Below, piece by piece: positions 26,487 through 40,257 of a DNA stretch of 64,000 bases (positions within the stretch are counted from its first letter, which is position 1; each line of letters begins with the position of its first letter). The position numbers and the translations under genes were made by a program. The notes under the pieces were generated by a model that saw nothing but the letters and a program-made list of their open reading frames with translations, was not told where the DNA came from and searched no databases. The stretch lies in assembly GCA_016859345.1 (NCBI GenBank), contig CM029121.1, positions 29,394,527 through 29,458,526 on the forward strand. Reading direction: 5' to 3'. The stretch is from Istiophorus platypterus. Lineage: Eukaryota > Chordata > Actinopteri > Istiophoriformes > Istiophoridae.

Positions 26487-29400
26487 GTATGCACTAGGAG
26501 CAGTTGGACTGGTAGAGATAAGTCCAGCAGACTGTCATGTCCCCTGAGGTGTGCATATTTTCTTCTGTAGCAGCCTGGTATCAATTTCAGTGATTTCCAG
26601 GTTACTTTCAGGTGATTGAATTAAAAATAACAACAGGGAACAGTTTGTGTGATATTGGTACGTCTGACTGCAGATCTATCATTTTGTCTTCTATCTGCAG
26701 AGGTTCAATGTACTGAAGGAGAAACTTGTCACTCACTATAAAGATATCAAAGCCTGCAAAACATAGTATAGATAAATACAGAGTGACTTACTGACATTTA
26801 ATATTATCTTATTGTTTAATTAAAAATTGTTTGTGTATTAGTTATATGGCTGTTTCATCCTGCGGTTAAACCCAACACATCCCGCTTCAATAGTTTATGC
26901 CCAAACAAAGCACAAAACCTGAACATGAAAACATTAATAATAAATTTAGATCCAACAATGAGCCCAAAATGTAAAATCTGTTGTGTACAGTGTATTCAGA
27001 AAGCATTTAGACCCCTTCAGTTTTTTCACATTTTTTCATGTTGCATTATCCTAAAATCATTTGCAAATTTATTAAAAAGGAAAAAGTGAACTCATGATGA
27101 CACAAGTATTCAGAAATTATACTCAATACTTAGTTGAAGCATTTTTGGCTACATTTACAGCCTCAAATCTTTTTGGAAATGACTTGACAAGCTTTGCACA
27201 CCTGGATTCGAGCATTTTCTGCCTTCTCTGCAGATCATCTCAAGCTCTATCATTTATAGAGGCTTCAGCTGCCCTCTCTGCCATAAAGCCCAAATTGGTG
27301 GTGAGCTGCAGTGATGGTTGTCCTTCTGGAAGCTTCTCCCATCTCCAAACAAGATCCCTTGACCCCCTGTCACCCGCCTCTGAGCTCTGCAGGCAGCTCC
27401 TTCAAACTAATGCCTTGGTTATTGCTCTAATATGCATGTCAGCTGTGATACCTTATGAAGACTGGTGTGTGTCTTTCCACATCATGTCCAATCAGTTGAA
27501 TTTACCACAGTTGGACTCCAATCATTCTCAGGACTGATCAAGAGAAATGGGAGGCACCTGAGTTAAGTTTCAGTTGTCAGAGCAAAGGGTCTAAAATTCT
27601 TTTCTGGCTTTGTCAATATGGGAAAATAAGTTTAGACTGATGAAGGAAATTTAAATTGAATGATTTTAGAATAAAGCTGCAACATAAAAAAATGTGGAAA
27701 CAGTGAAGGGGTCTGAATATTTTCTGAATAAACTCTTTGAAATCTCCAGTTTGTTGGATCTGGTCTTTGGCACATTTCTTCAAAATATTTATCAGCTCTT
27801 GTTGAGATAATTACTATCATCACAGACATTTCAGAATCACTGTCTTTTCTCAGAATAAAAAAAAAACTTCCACTTTATTTGGAACAGTGCAGATAAATGA
27901 AGAAGAAAAGATGAAGACTGATTCATCAGATTGTAACAGTCAGAATTAACTAACCAAACCACAACTGAGCTTTCAGATGATTTCTACAGATAATGTTTTT
28001 TCCTCTTCAGGTTCACGGTCGTTGTGTTTGTCAGCACAACACTGCTGGAGAGAACTGTGAGAGATGTCAGGACTTTCACTATGACTCCCCCTGGAGGCCA
28101 GGAGGAGAAGACACAGCTGACATTTGCAGGAGTAAATTAACTAAATTAAATTGATCTTTTTCCTCTGTTTATAGAAAAAAAATCAGGCAGTATTGTATTT
28201 CAATCTGTGGTTAATTAGTGAAAAATATGTCATTTGGTGTATGATGGGATTTATTGCTAATTCTTTTTTTTTTTTAATCTTCATCTTGTACTAAATAACT
28301 TTTTAGTCATTATAAATATTTTTTAAAGCATTTAAGTCTCAAATGAGGTCTTAATCACTCAAACATGTTTTGGTAAAATATCTTTATTTTGTGATTTGTA
28401 TATCATTTAGGCCTATAGTTTGTTTTTCTTTAAAGTTAACATATTATAATAAAATATACATGAAAATATAGTTTAAGTTTAGTTTTCAGTATTTTTTCAT
28501 TAGCAGTCATCTCCTTCTTCTCTTAATTGTTTAGTTTTTTTTACCAGAATAGGTTTGTTTTTAGACATGATGACCGTCCTTATCTGTTTCATCTCTTATA
28601 GAATAAATTGATGTTTTCTGGTTTTAATGTCGTTGTTTTTCTTTATCTGTATTGTATTCATATATTGTGTTTTGTGTTTCTCACAGGATGTAACTGTCAT
28701 GGTCACTCAGACTCATGTCACTTTGACACAGCTCGTTTTGAGGCAACGGGTGGTGTGAGTGGTGGCATATGTGACAACTGCCGCAATGACAGGACAGGGC
28801 CTCAGTGTGAACAGTGTCAACCTTTTCTGTATCAGGATCCACAGAGAAGAAATGATGACCCACATGCCTGCATACGTATGCTTCAACTGCTGTCATTTAT
28901 TCACTCTTTATACTGTGTGTGTGTCTGTGTGTGTATTCATAGGTACACAAATTTTACTTATTTTTCCATTGTTTTTTTAGATCAAAAAGTTAAAGAATTT
29001 ACATCCACATTGACTAAGATCTACCCCTGGGAAATACATAATTGTGTCTCTATGTTATTGATTACAGTTTCTTACTGTTTTTTCTTGTAGTTTTAATGGT
29101 GTCATTGGACAAAGTATTGATTAGAGTGAAGCAGAAGTCACAGTTCTTCATGTGCAATTAAAAACAAAATTATTAAAAACATAGCAGAGGACTTTAACTA
29201 TTGGCAGGAAACATAAAATAGAACAAAAACGAACAACAATTCACCAACAGCTACTGATGAATGAAGATCATCTGATTTTTCAAAACACTTAGATTTTAGA
29301 GCAGAACACACTTTTGTCTAATGAACACATTTAAAATGAATCAAACACCTCTATTACTGCATTACTGAATATCAAAAATGCATCTTGTTTTACACACATT

Positions 29401-30352
29401 AAAGTTACCTCATATAGTGTCTGAGAAATGATTGTCTCTTTAGCCTAACCCTGCTTTTTTACTAAAAGTAATTCCCAGCCATTGACACTTGTGCTGGGGG
29501 TTGCACAGGAAGAGCAGGGGGAGGTGCTCACCCTGTCTTCAGTCAGGGCATCCTGTACTTATGTAGCTCACACTCAACTGCTAAAGAAGACTCAATCTCA
29601 GTTTTTTATTTGCTGTGAAAGGCAGAAAGGTGATGGTTGATAACATCTACCATGTCTGTGCCGGACAGGAGTTTCCAGTTCAGGAGACAACAGGGATGTG
29701 AGAGCACTAATCCGGAAGTTTGAACACTTCATGATCTTCTCTGAAAGGGAATATACAATATGTGCTGATCAGTATCGCTGTCTATACTGTGTGCATTTAC
29801 AAGCTTCTACAGGCTAGATGTGACTCTTTAATGCCAGTAACTACTGCTGTCCTGATGACCTTTTTGGGCTGAGTCGTCCCTTTTAGACTGTAGCAACAAT
29901 CAGAGTAAGGTCAAAACAGATTCATAGTGACATACATGACCCACGTTTTCCTGTGGTTCAACATGATGATGTAATCTGATGTGATGATTTCTTGATGCTG
30001 TGACAGTTGCTTCCTGTGTTTCAGCTTGTGACTGTGACCCAGACGGTTCTATTGGTGACGGCCTTTGTGATGCCCTGAGTGGTCAGTGTGTCTGTAAAGC
30101 AAATGTGGGGGGTCGACGCTGTGATCGTTGCAAACACGGCTACTTCAGTCTGAGACAGGATGACCCGGCCGGCTGTCAGGGTGACGGATTAACTTTATTA
30201 TTAGAGATTTTCATAAACAAACAGCAGTGAAGCAAATAAGCCAGAGATTCATGTCTCATGTTAGTTTGTAAATTATAACGCTGCTGCTTTTCTTTTTATG
30301 GAAACATTCCAGCAGGTTTTTTCAAATGATAGGAGGATGGTTTCTATGTGTG

Positions 30353-30385
<33 letters not shown>

Positions 30386-33300
30386 TGTATATTTCAGTGT
30401 GCCGGTGTCATGTTTTGGGAAGTGTTGGGTCATGTGATCAGCTGACAGGAAGTTGTGAATGTGACCCACTGGCAAGCGGGCCACTGTGTGATCGATGTTT
30501 GGTAGGTTTCTTCTGTAAGGAACATTCTGTAAAGTAAAATATATCTTGTTAGTGACCTCTGATGACTGCTGAGGAAACCTACAACACACTTCATAAAGCA
30601 GCTGTATTTATATAAAGCTTTAAAGGCACAGAGAGAAAACTAGCACCAAAGAGAGGAGAAACATTAGATAAAGAGTGAAATTAAAAATAAAAATCAAAAC
30701 CATAGAAATCACACAGAGACAGCTAACGCCTACAGGGGAATGACATGATCAGGTCAGACATAGTTAAAGACCAGCCAGTAAAAGTTAGTTTTAAGAGTTT
30801 GAAAACTTCAGCAGAGAAATGTGAGAAAGGATCTGATTTGAAGAAGTATTCCTGGATTTGATCTGTGGACAAACAGGATCTGAACTAAGGTCTTTTCACC
30901 ATGATAGTTTTTGGATCTGTTCTGTGGATAGGCAGGTCTCTGACAGTCTCATATGGGGACTAGACTTCTGTAACCTTAGCAGGGACTAACTCTTTGTAGA
31001 CAAACAGAAGTATTTTAAACTAAGGAGGCAGTGTAGAGTAGATAGGGTTATTCGATTAAAATTCCCCTATCTGTTCTTTACCCTTGAATAAGTCAATTTA
31101 AAGTAGTTATTTCATTAAATAGGTGAGGGTCCTATATAATAACCAATGGAGTTAGATTGGGAAACCTTGAGGCTTTGAAAGGGTTCAGGGGGTTGAACAT
31201 AACATGACTCATGCATTCTCTAGATGCTGATTTTTCTTTTCCAAATCTGAAGCTATGCTACGGAGTGCCTAGTTCTTCTATTCCCTTTCCTTTTCAGATG
31301 AAAGGAATTAATTAATTCATCAATTTTTATGATATGCGAAAACACTTTTATAAAATACCTTAATTCAATTGCTCTGGTGACAATAGCAGATACCTTCCCA
31401 CTAAGTATATGAGATACTGAGGCCCAGCTATAGTCTCGTTGTTGTGATACTGTGATAACTGACACAAAATTATTCTATATATATATATTCTATAAATACA
31501 GTATTATAAACCCTTCTTACCATTTTTGTCCTTAAATGCTAGATAGAACCTTGAACTACAAAAAAGTGATTTTTTTTTCTGTCTGTGTTGTGTTCAGGCA
31601 GGTTTCTGGGGATTGGGAAAGTCTCTGTACAGATGTTCACCCTGCAACTGTGATATTGGAGGAGCTCACAGCACCATGTATGATTCCTCTGATTTTATTC
31701 TGTTTTCAGAATAATTACAATCTGACTCTGTTTTTGTACAACAGTGACTTCATATAGCAAATAATTGAGAGTAGCTCATTATGAAGGTCAAAAAATTTGC
31801 TACACTACTGCGACAATAATTATGTATTATACATATTTTTATGTATTTAGTTTCACTCAATCAGGAAAGAAGCTGTTGAATCAGCTTTTTGACTACTTGA
31901 TGTTTCTTCTGATTAGAAAGAAAAGTTCAAAACGAGAATTAGTGACAAGAAGGATAAAGCTGATGAAGGATGAAACTGATGTAATACTGATGGCCTTATC
32001 CTTGGTTACCATGGTAACAGAGACTCAGTTTGAACTTTTGATGTGAGATGACACAACCAGAATAAAATCAACTACACCAGTTAAAACCAGCTAATAATCA
32101 GTTAATAACTAGTTTTGGTTAAAAAAATTTAAAAAATCTCTCAACACAAACACAAATATCTGACCATAGATGTTTTTCCTTTTTGTTTTCAAATAAACAA
32201 TGAACACATGATTGCATCACCTCATGTCCCATCAGAAACCTCTGATCTGTTCAGCAAAATTTAGCCACACTCTGCACTGGAAAAGGACATGATGTCATGT
32301 CTCTGGGCTGGGATTTAAATAACACTTAATCAGAGAAATTCCACACTATAAAATGATGCTCCAGTTTATTCTGTAGTAGTGTGATAATGTACCAAATACA
32401 GTAATTAAAGATGCTCGAATAGTAACTTCGCCATTGCAAAATGCCATGCTGCAGTGTTTTATATTGGCCACACATGCGCATCCACCTGGTCAGAGTTGAA
32501 AAAGAATGTGAATTCCTACCTGCAAATTTGCCGGAGAATCTGGACATTGCTTCAAAAAAGTCAGTGCTCACTTAATTATGTCCATCAGTTGAACTTTAGT
32601 AGGAGTGAATATGAGATGAAGTGAGTATTGGTATGACACAAATATCACATGACCAAGCCTGAACTCTCCTGTCATTTTAGATCCTTCGACTCCCACTGGT
32701 GCTTCAGCAACCCCTGTGTCCCGCCATTTCCCTTCACCCGACCTTCTCTGCCCACTTACACACCTGTTCCCATTTCCCCTTCAACCCTATAGCATATAGC
32801 CTATAGCTTCTTTCCACAGTCATTTGCAAGATTGCTTTGTACTACCCAGTCTTAATGTTCCAGCCTTTGTTCCAATTTCTGAACACTCTGATACTGACCA
32901 CAGCCTGCTCCTGGTATTGTTTGCCTGTTTCCTGCCGGCTTTGTTGCCTGGACTGATTAATTGTACCAGAGCAGTTACATTTCATCATGTCAGACACTTC
33001 AAACAGTTGACACAGATTTCTGATCAGTTAGTTTGTTGAATCCGTCAGAAATGAGTCAGTCCAACAAACCCCTGTAGAGGCGTATTCCTGTCTCCTCAGG
33101 TGCACTCCAGAGGACGGACAGTGTCACTGTTTACCAAACATGATTGGTCGGCAGTGCTCTGACCCTGCCCCCGGGTACTTTCTACCTTCACTGGACTACT
33201 TCCTGTATGAGGCAGAGCTTGCCGCCCCACTGCATGCAGGAAGCTCTCCTTCTCCTAAAACTCCATCATCATCTTCTTCTCTGGTGTGTAATACTGATGA

Positions 33301-36300
33301 GTACATGTGATAATCAGACACTCTATACTAACAGTATTAAAGTGTAGTTTACATCTAGTATTTGTGTATATTTTCAGTTGAATCCAGGGATTTTGCCACA
33401 GTGTGAGCAGTTCTTTAGAGAGCAGGGTTTTGACTTTAAATTCACCAATGGACAAGTTGTACTGGTTCGGAGGACTCGTCGACTGGCCCGCCAGAGGAGA
33501 CAGGGACAGGTGAGATGTCCAATTTATTTCATGTCACACTTTGTTTTGACCAGTGAGGGAGGCCCCAGTCTGACCTTCAGCCTATTAGATTATCCTGCTG
33601 CTGAATCAGCTGTTTGACTTCTTGATGTTTCTTCTGATGAGAAAGAAAAGTCAGAACCAAGAATTAGTGACATGAAGGATAAACTTTTGATAACTTTTGA
33701 TGTGAGATGAAACAACCAGAATAAAATCAACTACACCAGTTAAAACCAGCTAATAATCGGTTAATAACTGGTTTTGGTTAAAAAAAATTAAAAAAATCTC
33801 TCAACACAAACACAAATCTCTGACCATGGATGTTTTTACATATTGTTTTCAAATAAACAGTGAGAACATGATTGCATCACCTCATGTCCCATCGGAAACC
33901 TCTGATCTGTTCAGCAAAATTTAGCCACACTCTGCACTGGAAAAGGACATGATGTCATGTCTCTGGGCTGGGATTTAAATAACACTTAATCAGAGAAATT
34001 CCACACTATAAAATGATGCTCCAGTTTATTCTGTAGTAGTGTGATAATGTACCAAATACAGTAATTAAAGATGCTCGAATAGTAACTTCGCCATTGCAAA
34101 ATGCCATGCTGCAGTTGCACTTATCCTCCTTAGTCCTGAGTTTATCCACTGATGTTTTCTTTGGGTCTTGCAGCATACCAGCATCCCTCTGGACCCGAGT
34201 CATGCCCTGCAGATCATTCCCCGTCAGAGGACACCCGATCAGCCAATCACCTGGACTGGCCTGGGATTGGTCAGAGTGTTTGAGGGTGCGGGTCTTCGGT
34301 TCACAGTAGACAACCTGCCATCATCTATGGATTACAAGCTGGTGATACGCTATGAGCCAGAGGTCAGGAAAAGCATCAGGGTCCTTACTCTGAAGTTCAT
34401 ATTCTAGTTCTGGCTCTGGTTCTAGTTCAGGTCCTGGTTCTGAATGCTAACGGCTTAGCTAATACTGACTGAGGAAGTTTTCACAGGCAAGCAGGTTTAC
34501 TTTTCAGATATTGAATAATTGATATAAGTTAATTATTTTTTCTCTTTAAACTATAAATACTGTTATAAAAGATCATTTTACCTGAAAGAAAAAAAGCTTG
34601 AAAACATTACATTTTATTTTAGAAATTGACACTGATTGCCAGAACATAATTTAAGTTTTTAGGACAGACATCAAGTAACGAAAAATAAATGAAATGTGAG
34701 CAAAAGGTGTTCATTAGTAATGATTATAAATATAAAAGTAAACCTCACCTGGGTGAATGAATTTTCTATTCTGCTTCTTTACAGTGAAATGTTTCATTGT
34801 GTATTTAACAACTATATTTTAACTTTATGTAATCTTCCTCTGCAGTCTCCATCTGATTGGCTTGCTTCAGTCAGCATCATCATGCTGTCATTGGGTCAAG
34901 GCGGTTGCAGCACAGACCCCTCAGGAAGTGAAACTCTGATTCTTCCTCGAAGCTCCAGGTGAGCTGACACCAGTTTAACTGCATAAAAATCCCTTGTGTT
35001 TGGATGTGACATAAATACTCTTAAAAACACAGGAGATTCTTAGATTTATTCTGATTTATGATTATTTGTTTGATTACTATCATCTCTGTCTTTGTTTGTT
35101 TTCTACTTTTGTTTGTTTTACTGCTTTTTGTTTATTTAATTTGTCTTTTTTTTTAGTGTTCTTGTCTGTTTATACCTTTCTTTTCTTTGTGTTTTTTTAC
35201 TGCTGTCATTTGTTTGTCTGTCTGTCTTCAGAGGAGGTATTCTGGACTCTGTGGTGTGTCTGAATGCAGGAGGTCGGTACTATGTGGATGTCACCTTTAA
35301 CAAACAGCCTGGATCTGATGGCTTGTACATCCTGATCGACTCAGTGAGGAATTCCTCATATTTCTGATAAAACTAATTCTGATTTATTTGTCACTAAACT
35401 CTTTCCTCGACACCAACGGTCCAATCGCAACTCAGCAGCAGTAACTAGTGATAGCAGGTGTATCAGTGTTTTTTTATTCACAACATGTTGTGTGCATGGA
35501 GCTATAGTTGTTCATACAAAGGGTTTGGAGGGTCAAGTCTGTTGATGTGCTCTGTAAAACCAAAAACAAAAAAGTGTAAGAATGTTTGTCTAAACTGATT
35601 GTCTAAAGAAGATCACATTCTAAGAGTACCATTAAATGGTGCATTAGATTTTATGTATTGAATTATCTACCTTATTATGCTTTTAGATGGGTCTGATTCC
35701 CAGCATCGAGTCTGTCCAGAGCTTCTGCTCTCAGAGCGACCTTGAATCTTTCCGCCACTTTCGCTGCATTGGCTTGGCTGCTGAGCTTGACCCGCAGGAG
35801 TCACTACCAGAGTTCTGTGAGGGACTCATCAAAAGCATGTCAGCACGAATCAACAATGGAGCTATGCGTAAGTAGCTCAACTTGTCAGGATGAATCCACA
35901 ATGGAGTTGTTTATAAGTAGTTCAGCACATCAGCACAAATCCACAACACAGCCCTTGTATGTAATTCACAACAACAACATATTGAAAAACGTCACGTGGA
36001 AGTGACTGAATAAGACACAACAAAGACTTTAACAATTTCTTAAAAACTTTTTTGTGTCACTTCAAGGTTTCTTTTCAAGGTTTATGATGTTTTTCTGAAC
36101 CTCATCTTCTGTTCCAGACATTGTAGGTTGTGAGCTTATCTCTCTGATTTACCTATTATCAGTTTGCAGGTGTGATGTTATTGGCTCTCTCGGACCAGCC
36201 TGCAGTACACTGGGTGGGTTCTGTAAATGTAAACCCAATGTGACTGGCCGTTGCTGTGATACCTGTGCACCACTGACATTTGGCTTTGGACCCGACGGCT

Positions 36301-39300
36301 GCAGATGTAAGAGACTCTCACATTCAACATTAAAAACACTCTTTAAATGATACAATAAATGAAGAGGATAAAGGTAACCCTGCAAATGGAAATCTTTCTA
36401 AAGCTTCTATTATTTTTAAGAAAAATTAATGAATAATCGGTCAATGATTAATTTTTCTATGCTGTGTTATTTGCAGCATGTGAGTGTGACCCTCAGGGTT
36501 CAGTGTCGGAGCTGTGTGATCAGATCAGAGGTCAGTGTGCGTGTCGGTCAGAGGTGACGGGGCGACGCTGTGATCACTGTCAGATGGGATTCTGGGGTTT
36601 CCCTTTTTGTCGACCCTGTGAATGTAATGGACTGTCAGAGATTTGCGATGAAGAGACCGGAGAGTGCCTGAACTGCAGAGAGCACACCACTGGACCACAC
36701 TGTGACAGGTTACATATTTCTATAAATAAACAACACTGGATCACACCTTGACAGGATATATACACTCACTGACCACTTTGATAGGAACATCTGTACACTT
36801 GCTATTTCATGCAGTTATCCAATCAGCCAAATTGCATGGAAGCATTGCAATGCATAAAATCTTCACATCAACCATTCAATTTAATTCAGTTCAATTCAAT
36901 TTTATTTATATAGCACCAAATCATAACAGAGGTTATCGCAGGGCACTTTTCATGCAGAGCAGGTCTAGACCAGACTCTCTATAGTTATTGTTTACAGAGA
37001 CCCAACATTCTCCCATCAGCAAGCGCTTGGTGACATAATGGGTGAAGTGGAGAGGAGTCATTCTATGTCAAATCAAAGAGGACTCCTCACTGACCGCCTT
37101 GGATTACCTTTAGACTTTATTTATATAATGTCATGGTACCCGACAACTAATGTGCAAAACTTTCAGCTTGTATCTTTTTCAATATCTGAGATATAGAGAC
37201 AGAGATAGAGCTTCATGGATAACTTAAAACAATTAGATGTCTTTAACTTCTAAAATGATTGGCCTACAGTTGCATAATTGCCAAGTTATGGCTTGCTGAA
37301 AATTGTATTAAAATATGTTTTGTGCTTTGGCGCTCACTATATCGTCACATTGAACCACAATAGATCTTCTAAATTTTTATATGTGATACAACCCATTACA
37401 ATTTTACTGTTATAGTGTACAGTCTCGCTCACATGAACACCTCATCCTGCATAGTAGACATCATCCCTACTAAATTACTCAAGGAGGTGTTTTCCAATAT
37501 GAGTCCTGTTATTTTACGATTTTTTAACATTTCTCTTGCATTCTCTGGAGGTTGAGTAGGTCGTCCACTAACTGGAGGGTTTGTGGTATGAGCACCAGCT
37601 ACTCCAGTCCACTTGTTAAAGTGCCCTTGGGCAAGATACTGAACTCCAAATAGCCCTGATGGTTGTGCTATTAGTATGTGTGAGTGTATGTGTGAGTGCA
37701 ATGATGAATGTGTCAGTTTGAATGGTTGAATGTGGCATGTAATGTAAAGTGCTTTGATTGGTTGATAACACTAGAAAAGTGTTAGAAGTGCAGTCCATGT
37801 ACCATTTTCCATTGCTAAATAAACTTAATTTAGACCCCCTTTCCTTTAACTAACTACAAAACATTTAAACTGCCTTTTATCTGAGGTTCAGAGAAAATAA
37901 TTTCATCTCAACTGATATCTGTTATGAACAATAATAATGTTTTAACTTTTCCCAGTCTGGTTTCAGAACACTTTATAGTACAGAGACAACATTTGTTAAG
38001 GATACTGATGACCTATAGCTAACTGTAGACAGAGGTGACTGCTCAATTTAGGTTTTTTCTATTATTATTGTGCTGCCTTTGATACAGTTGATCATTTAAT
38101 CTTCCTCCATCTCTCAGATACTTCGGTAGGAATCAAGGGCATGGCTCTTAGTTTACTATGTTCATAACTTTCCAATAGAACTTTTTTTTTGTCACAAGGA
38201 AACTATGCTTCCACAACTGCCAAGCTGAGATGTGGTTTCCCCAGGCCCCTGTTCTTGGTCCTCCTGGTTTTCCATATACATGTTGCCTCCTGGCCAGTTT
38301 TTTCAAAGTCGCAATATAATTTATCCTTTTTATGCTGATGACACTGTGTCATAAATGCCTCCTAATCACATCAGTTTTGACTGTACAAACCTTGGTACTC
38401 TCTCAAATAACAATAAGCGTGCTATATCAGTTTGTGAGCCCCGCACTCTAACTCTCTACCTACTCAACTTAGACATGCTAAGCATATAGCTATTTTTGAA
38501 TCTCTTCTCAAAGCTGTTTGCCTGCAAGAGCATATGAAAATGTTTAACACAGGTTTTTCATACGGTTTTATTCCAGTTTTATTTCTTATTATTTATTATC
38601 TGATTAAAACTACTTCCTCTGTGCTCATGTTTCTTCTTGCCTTTGCATGGTTTTATTTCTTTTTGTAAAGCATTTTGGAACATTCTAAGGAAAGTGCGAT
38701 ATAAATAATTTATTATTAAATCATTATTATAGTACTTACGTCAAGCTATCCTATTGTACTGAAGCTATATATATTGTCCCCCACATGTAAGTCGGTTTGG
38801 ATAAAAGTGTCTTCCAAAGAAGTAAATGTAAACGTAATTATAAATTAGTTCTCTAAAGATGGTATTTCAGAAATAGTCCAAAGGTCTAAGAATATCTTCA
38901 AATCAGATCTTATGATCATTTTACTGTAAGAATGAACAGAACTCTCCACACACTCTGTGATCTAAAATGTTTCGATACATACAGGCAGAGTCTTGGAGAT
39001 GTTCTGGTTTTCATGACATATCTGCTATACTGATGCAGGTGTATGGAGGGATTCTATGGCAACCCTGTCTCCAGGCAGCCCTGTCAGCCTTGCTTGTGTC
39101 CAGACATTCAGAATAGTAGACGATTCTTCGCCACTGCCTGTCAACAGAACCAACAATTCCTCAGTGTGACCTGCAACTGCAAGGAGGGACACACAGGTAG
39201 GAGCTGATATCTGTATTTAGCTGACACACTCAAGTGAGTTCCAGTCCAGGGTTCAGGTCCTATAAGATCAGTACTCTGCTCAACAAACATCGATATTGGA

Positions 39301-40164
39301 CAAAACCAATTCTGATGATTGGTATGGGTTGGAAAAACAATTTCTCATATCATTTAACCTCAGAGAGGCACACAGGTGCTTACTATGAGCCAATGTTCAG
39401 GTGTGTCACAAACGGTGACGTGAGAGGACAGTAGACAAGAGAGAAAGATATATTTTATTAGGTATAAACCTATGCTGAATTAACATTAAACACTTGAATA
39501 CAGTAAATATGCCCTAACAATAACTAAAAATAATTTAATCAGGTCCACGTTGCGACAGATGCAGCCCCGGTTTCTATGGTGACCTGACATTGCCAGGAGC
39601 CAGCTGTGAGAAGTGCCCCTGCAACAACAACATTGACATGGTTGACCGTGATGCCTGTGACAGCCTAACGGGTGAATGTCTGCGCTGCCTCCACAACACG
39701 ATGGGATCTCAATGCCAAAACTGCAAACCTGGTTATTACGGCAATGCCCTGGTCCAAGACTGCAAAGGTATAGATAAGAGATTAAAATATATTGCCAATG
39801 ATGATAAAATGAATTAATTGATAATAATAATAGAATTTTATTCATTCAGCACATTTTTTACAAAATGATACAATACAATTTCAATGAATCCATTTTCTGC
39901 CATTAAATCATAGCGGGGTTGAAGTTGCGGAAGCCTAAGTAAAAAATCACAACCTTATTCTGTGACTAGAACAACCATAACTGGTACACTGCTGCTGAGA
40001 AGCTTTTCCCCTACCTCAGTGACCACTGACATCTGAAATGGATGAGTCTTCCTCCAAGTCTTTCACCTCTTTCTTCAAAGTTTTCCCTCTACCATCCGAC
40101 CGTATCCTCAGTCCTTGTAAACAGTCTCCTCCCTGCTGAAAACAGTCTGGATATATATCCCCAG

Positions 40165-40257
<93 letters not shown>

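Noticed and set aside
27094..27537. 147-codon plus-strand frame in lamb4 intron 7
   Set aside because: Lies wholly inside the nonautonomous Tc1-type element and has no family match in that frame.
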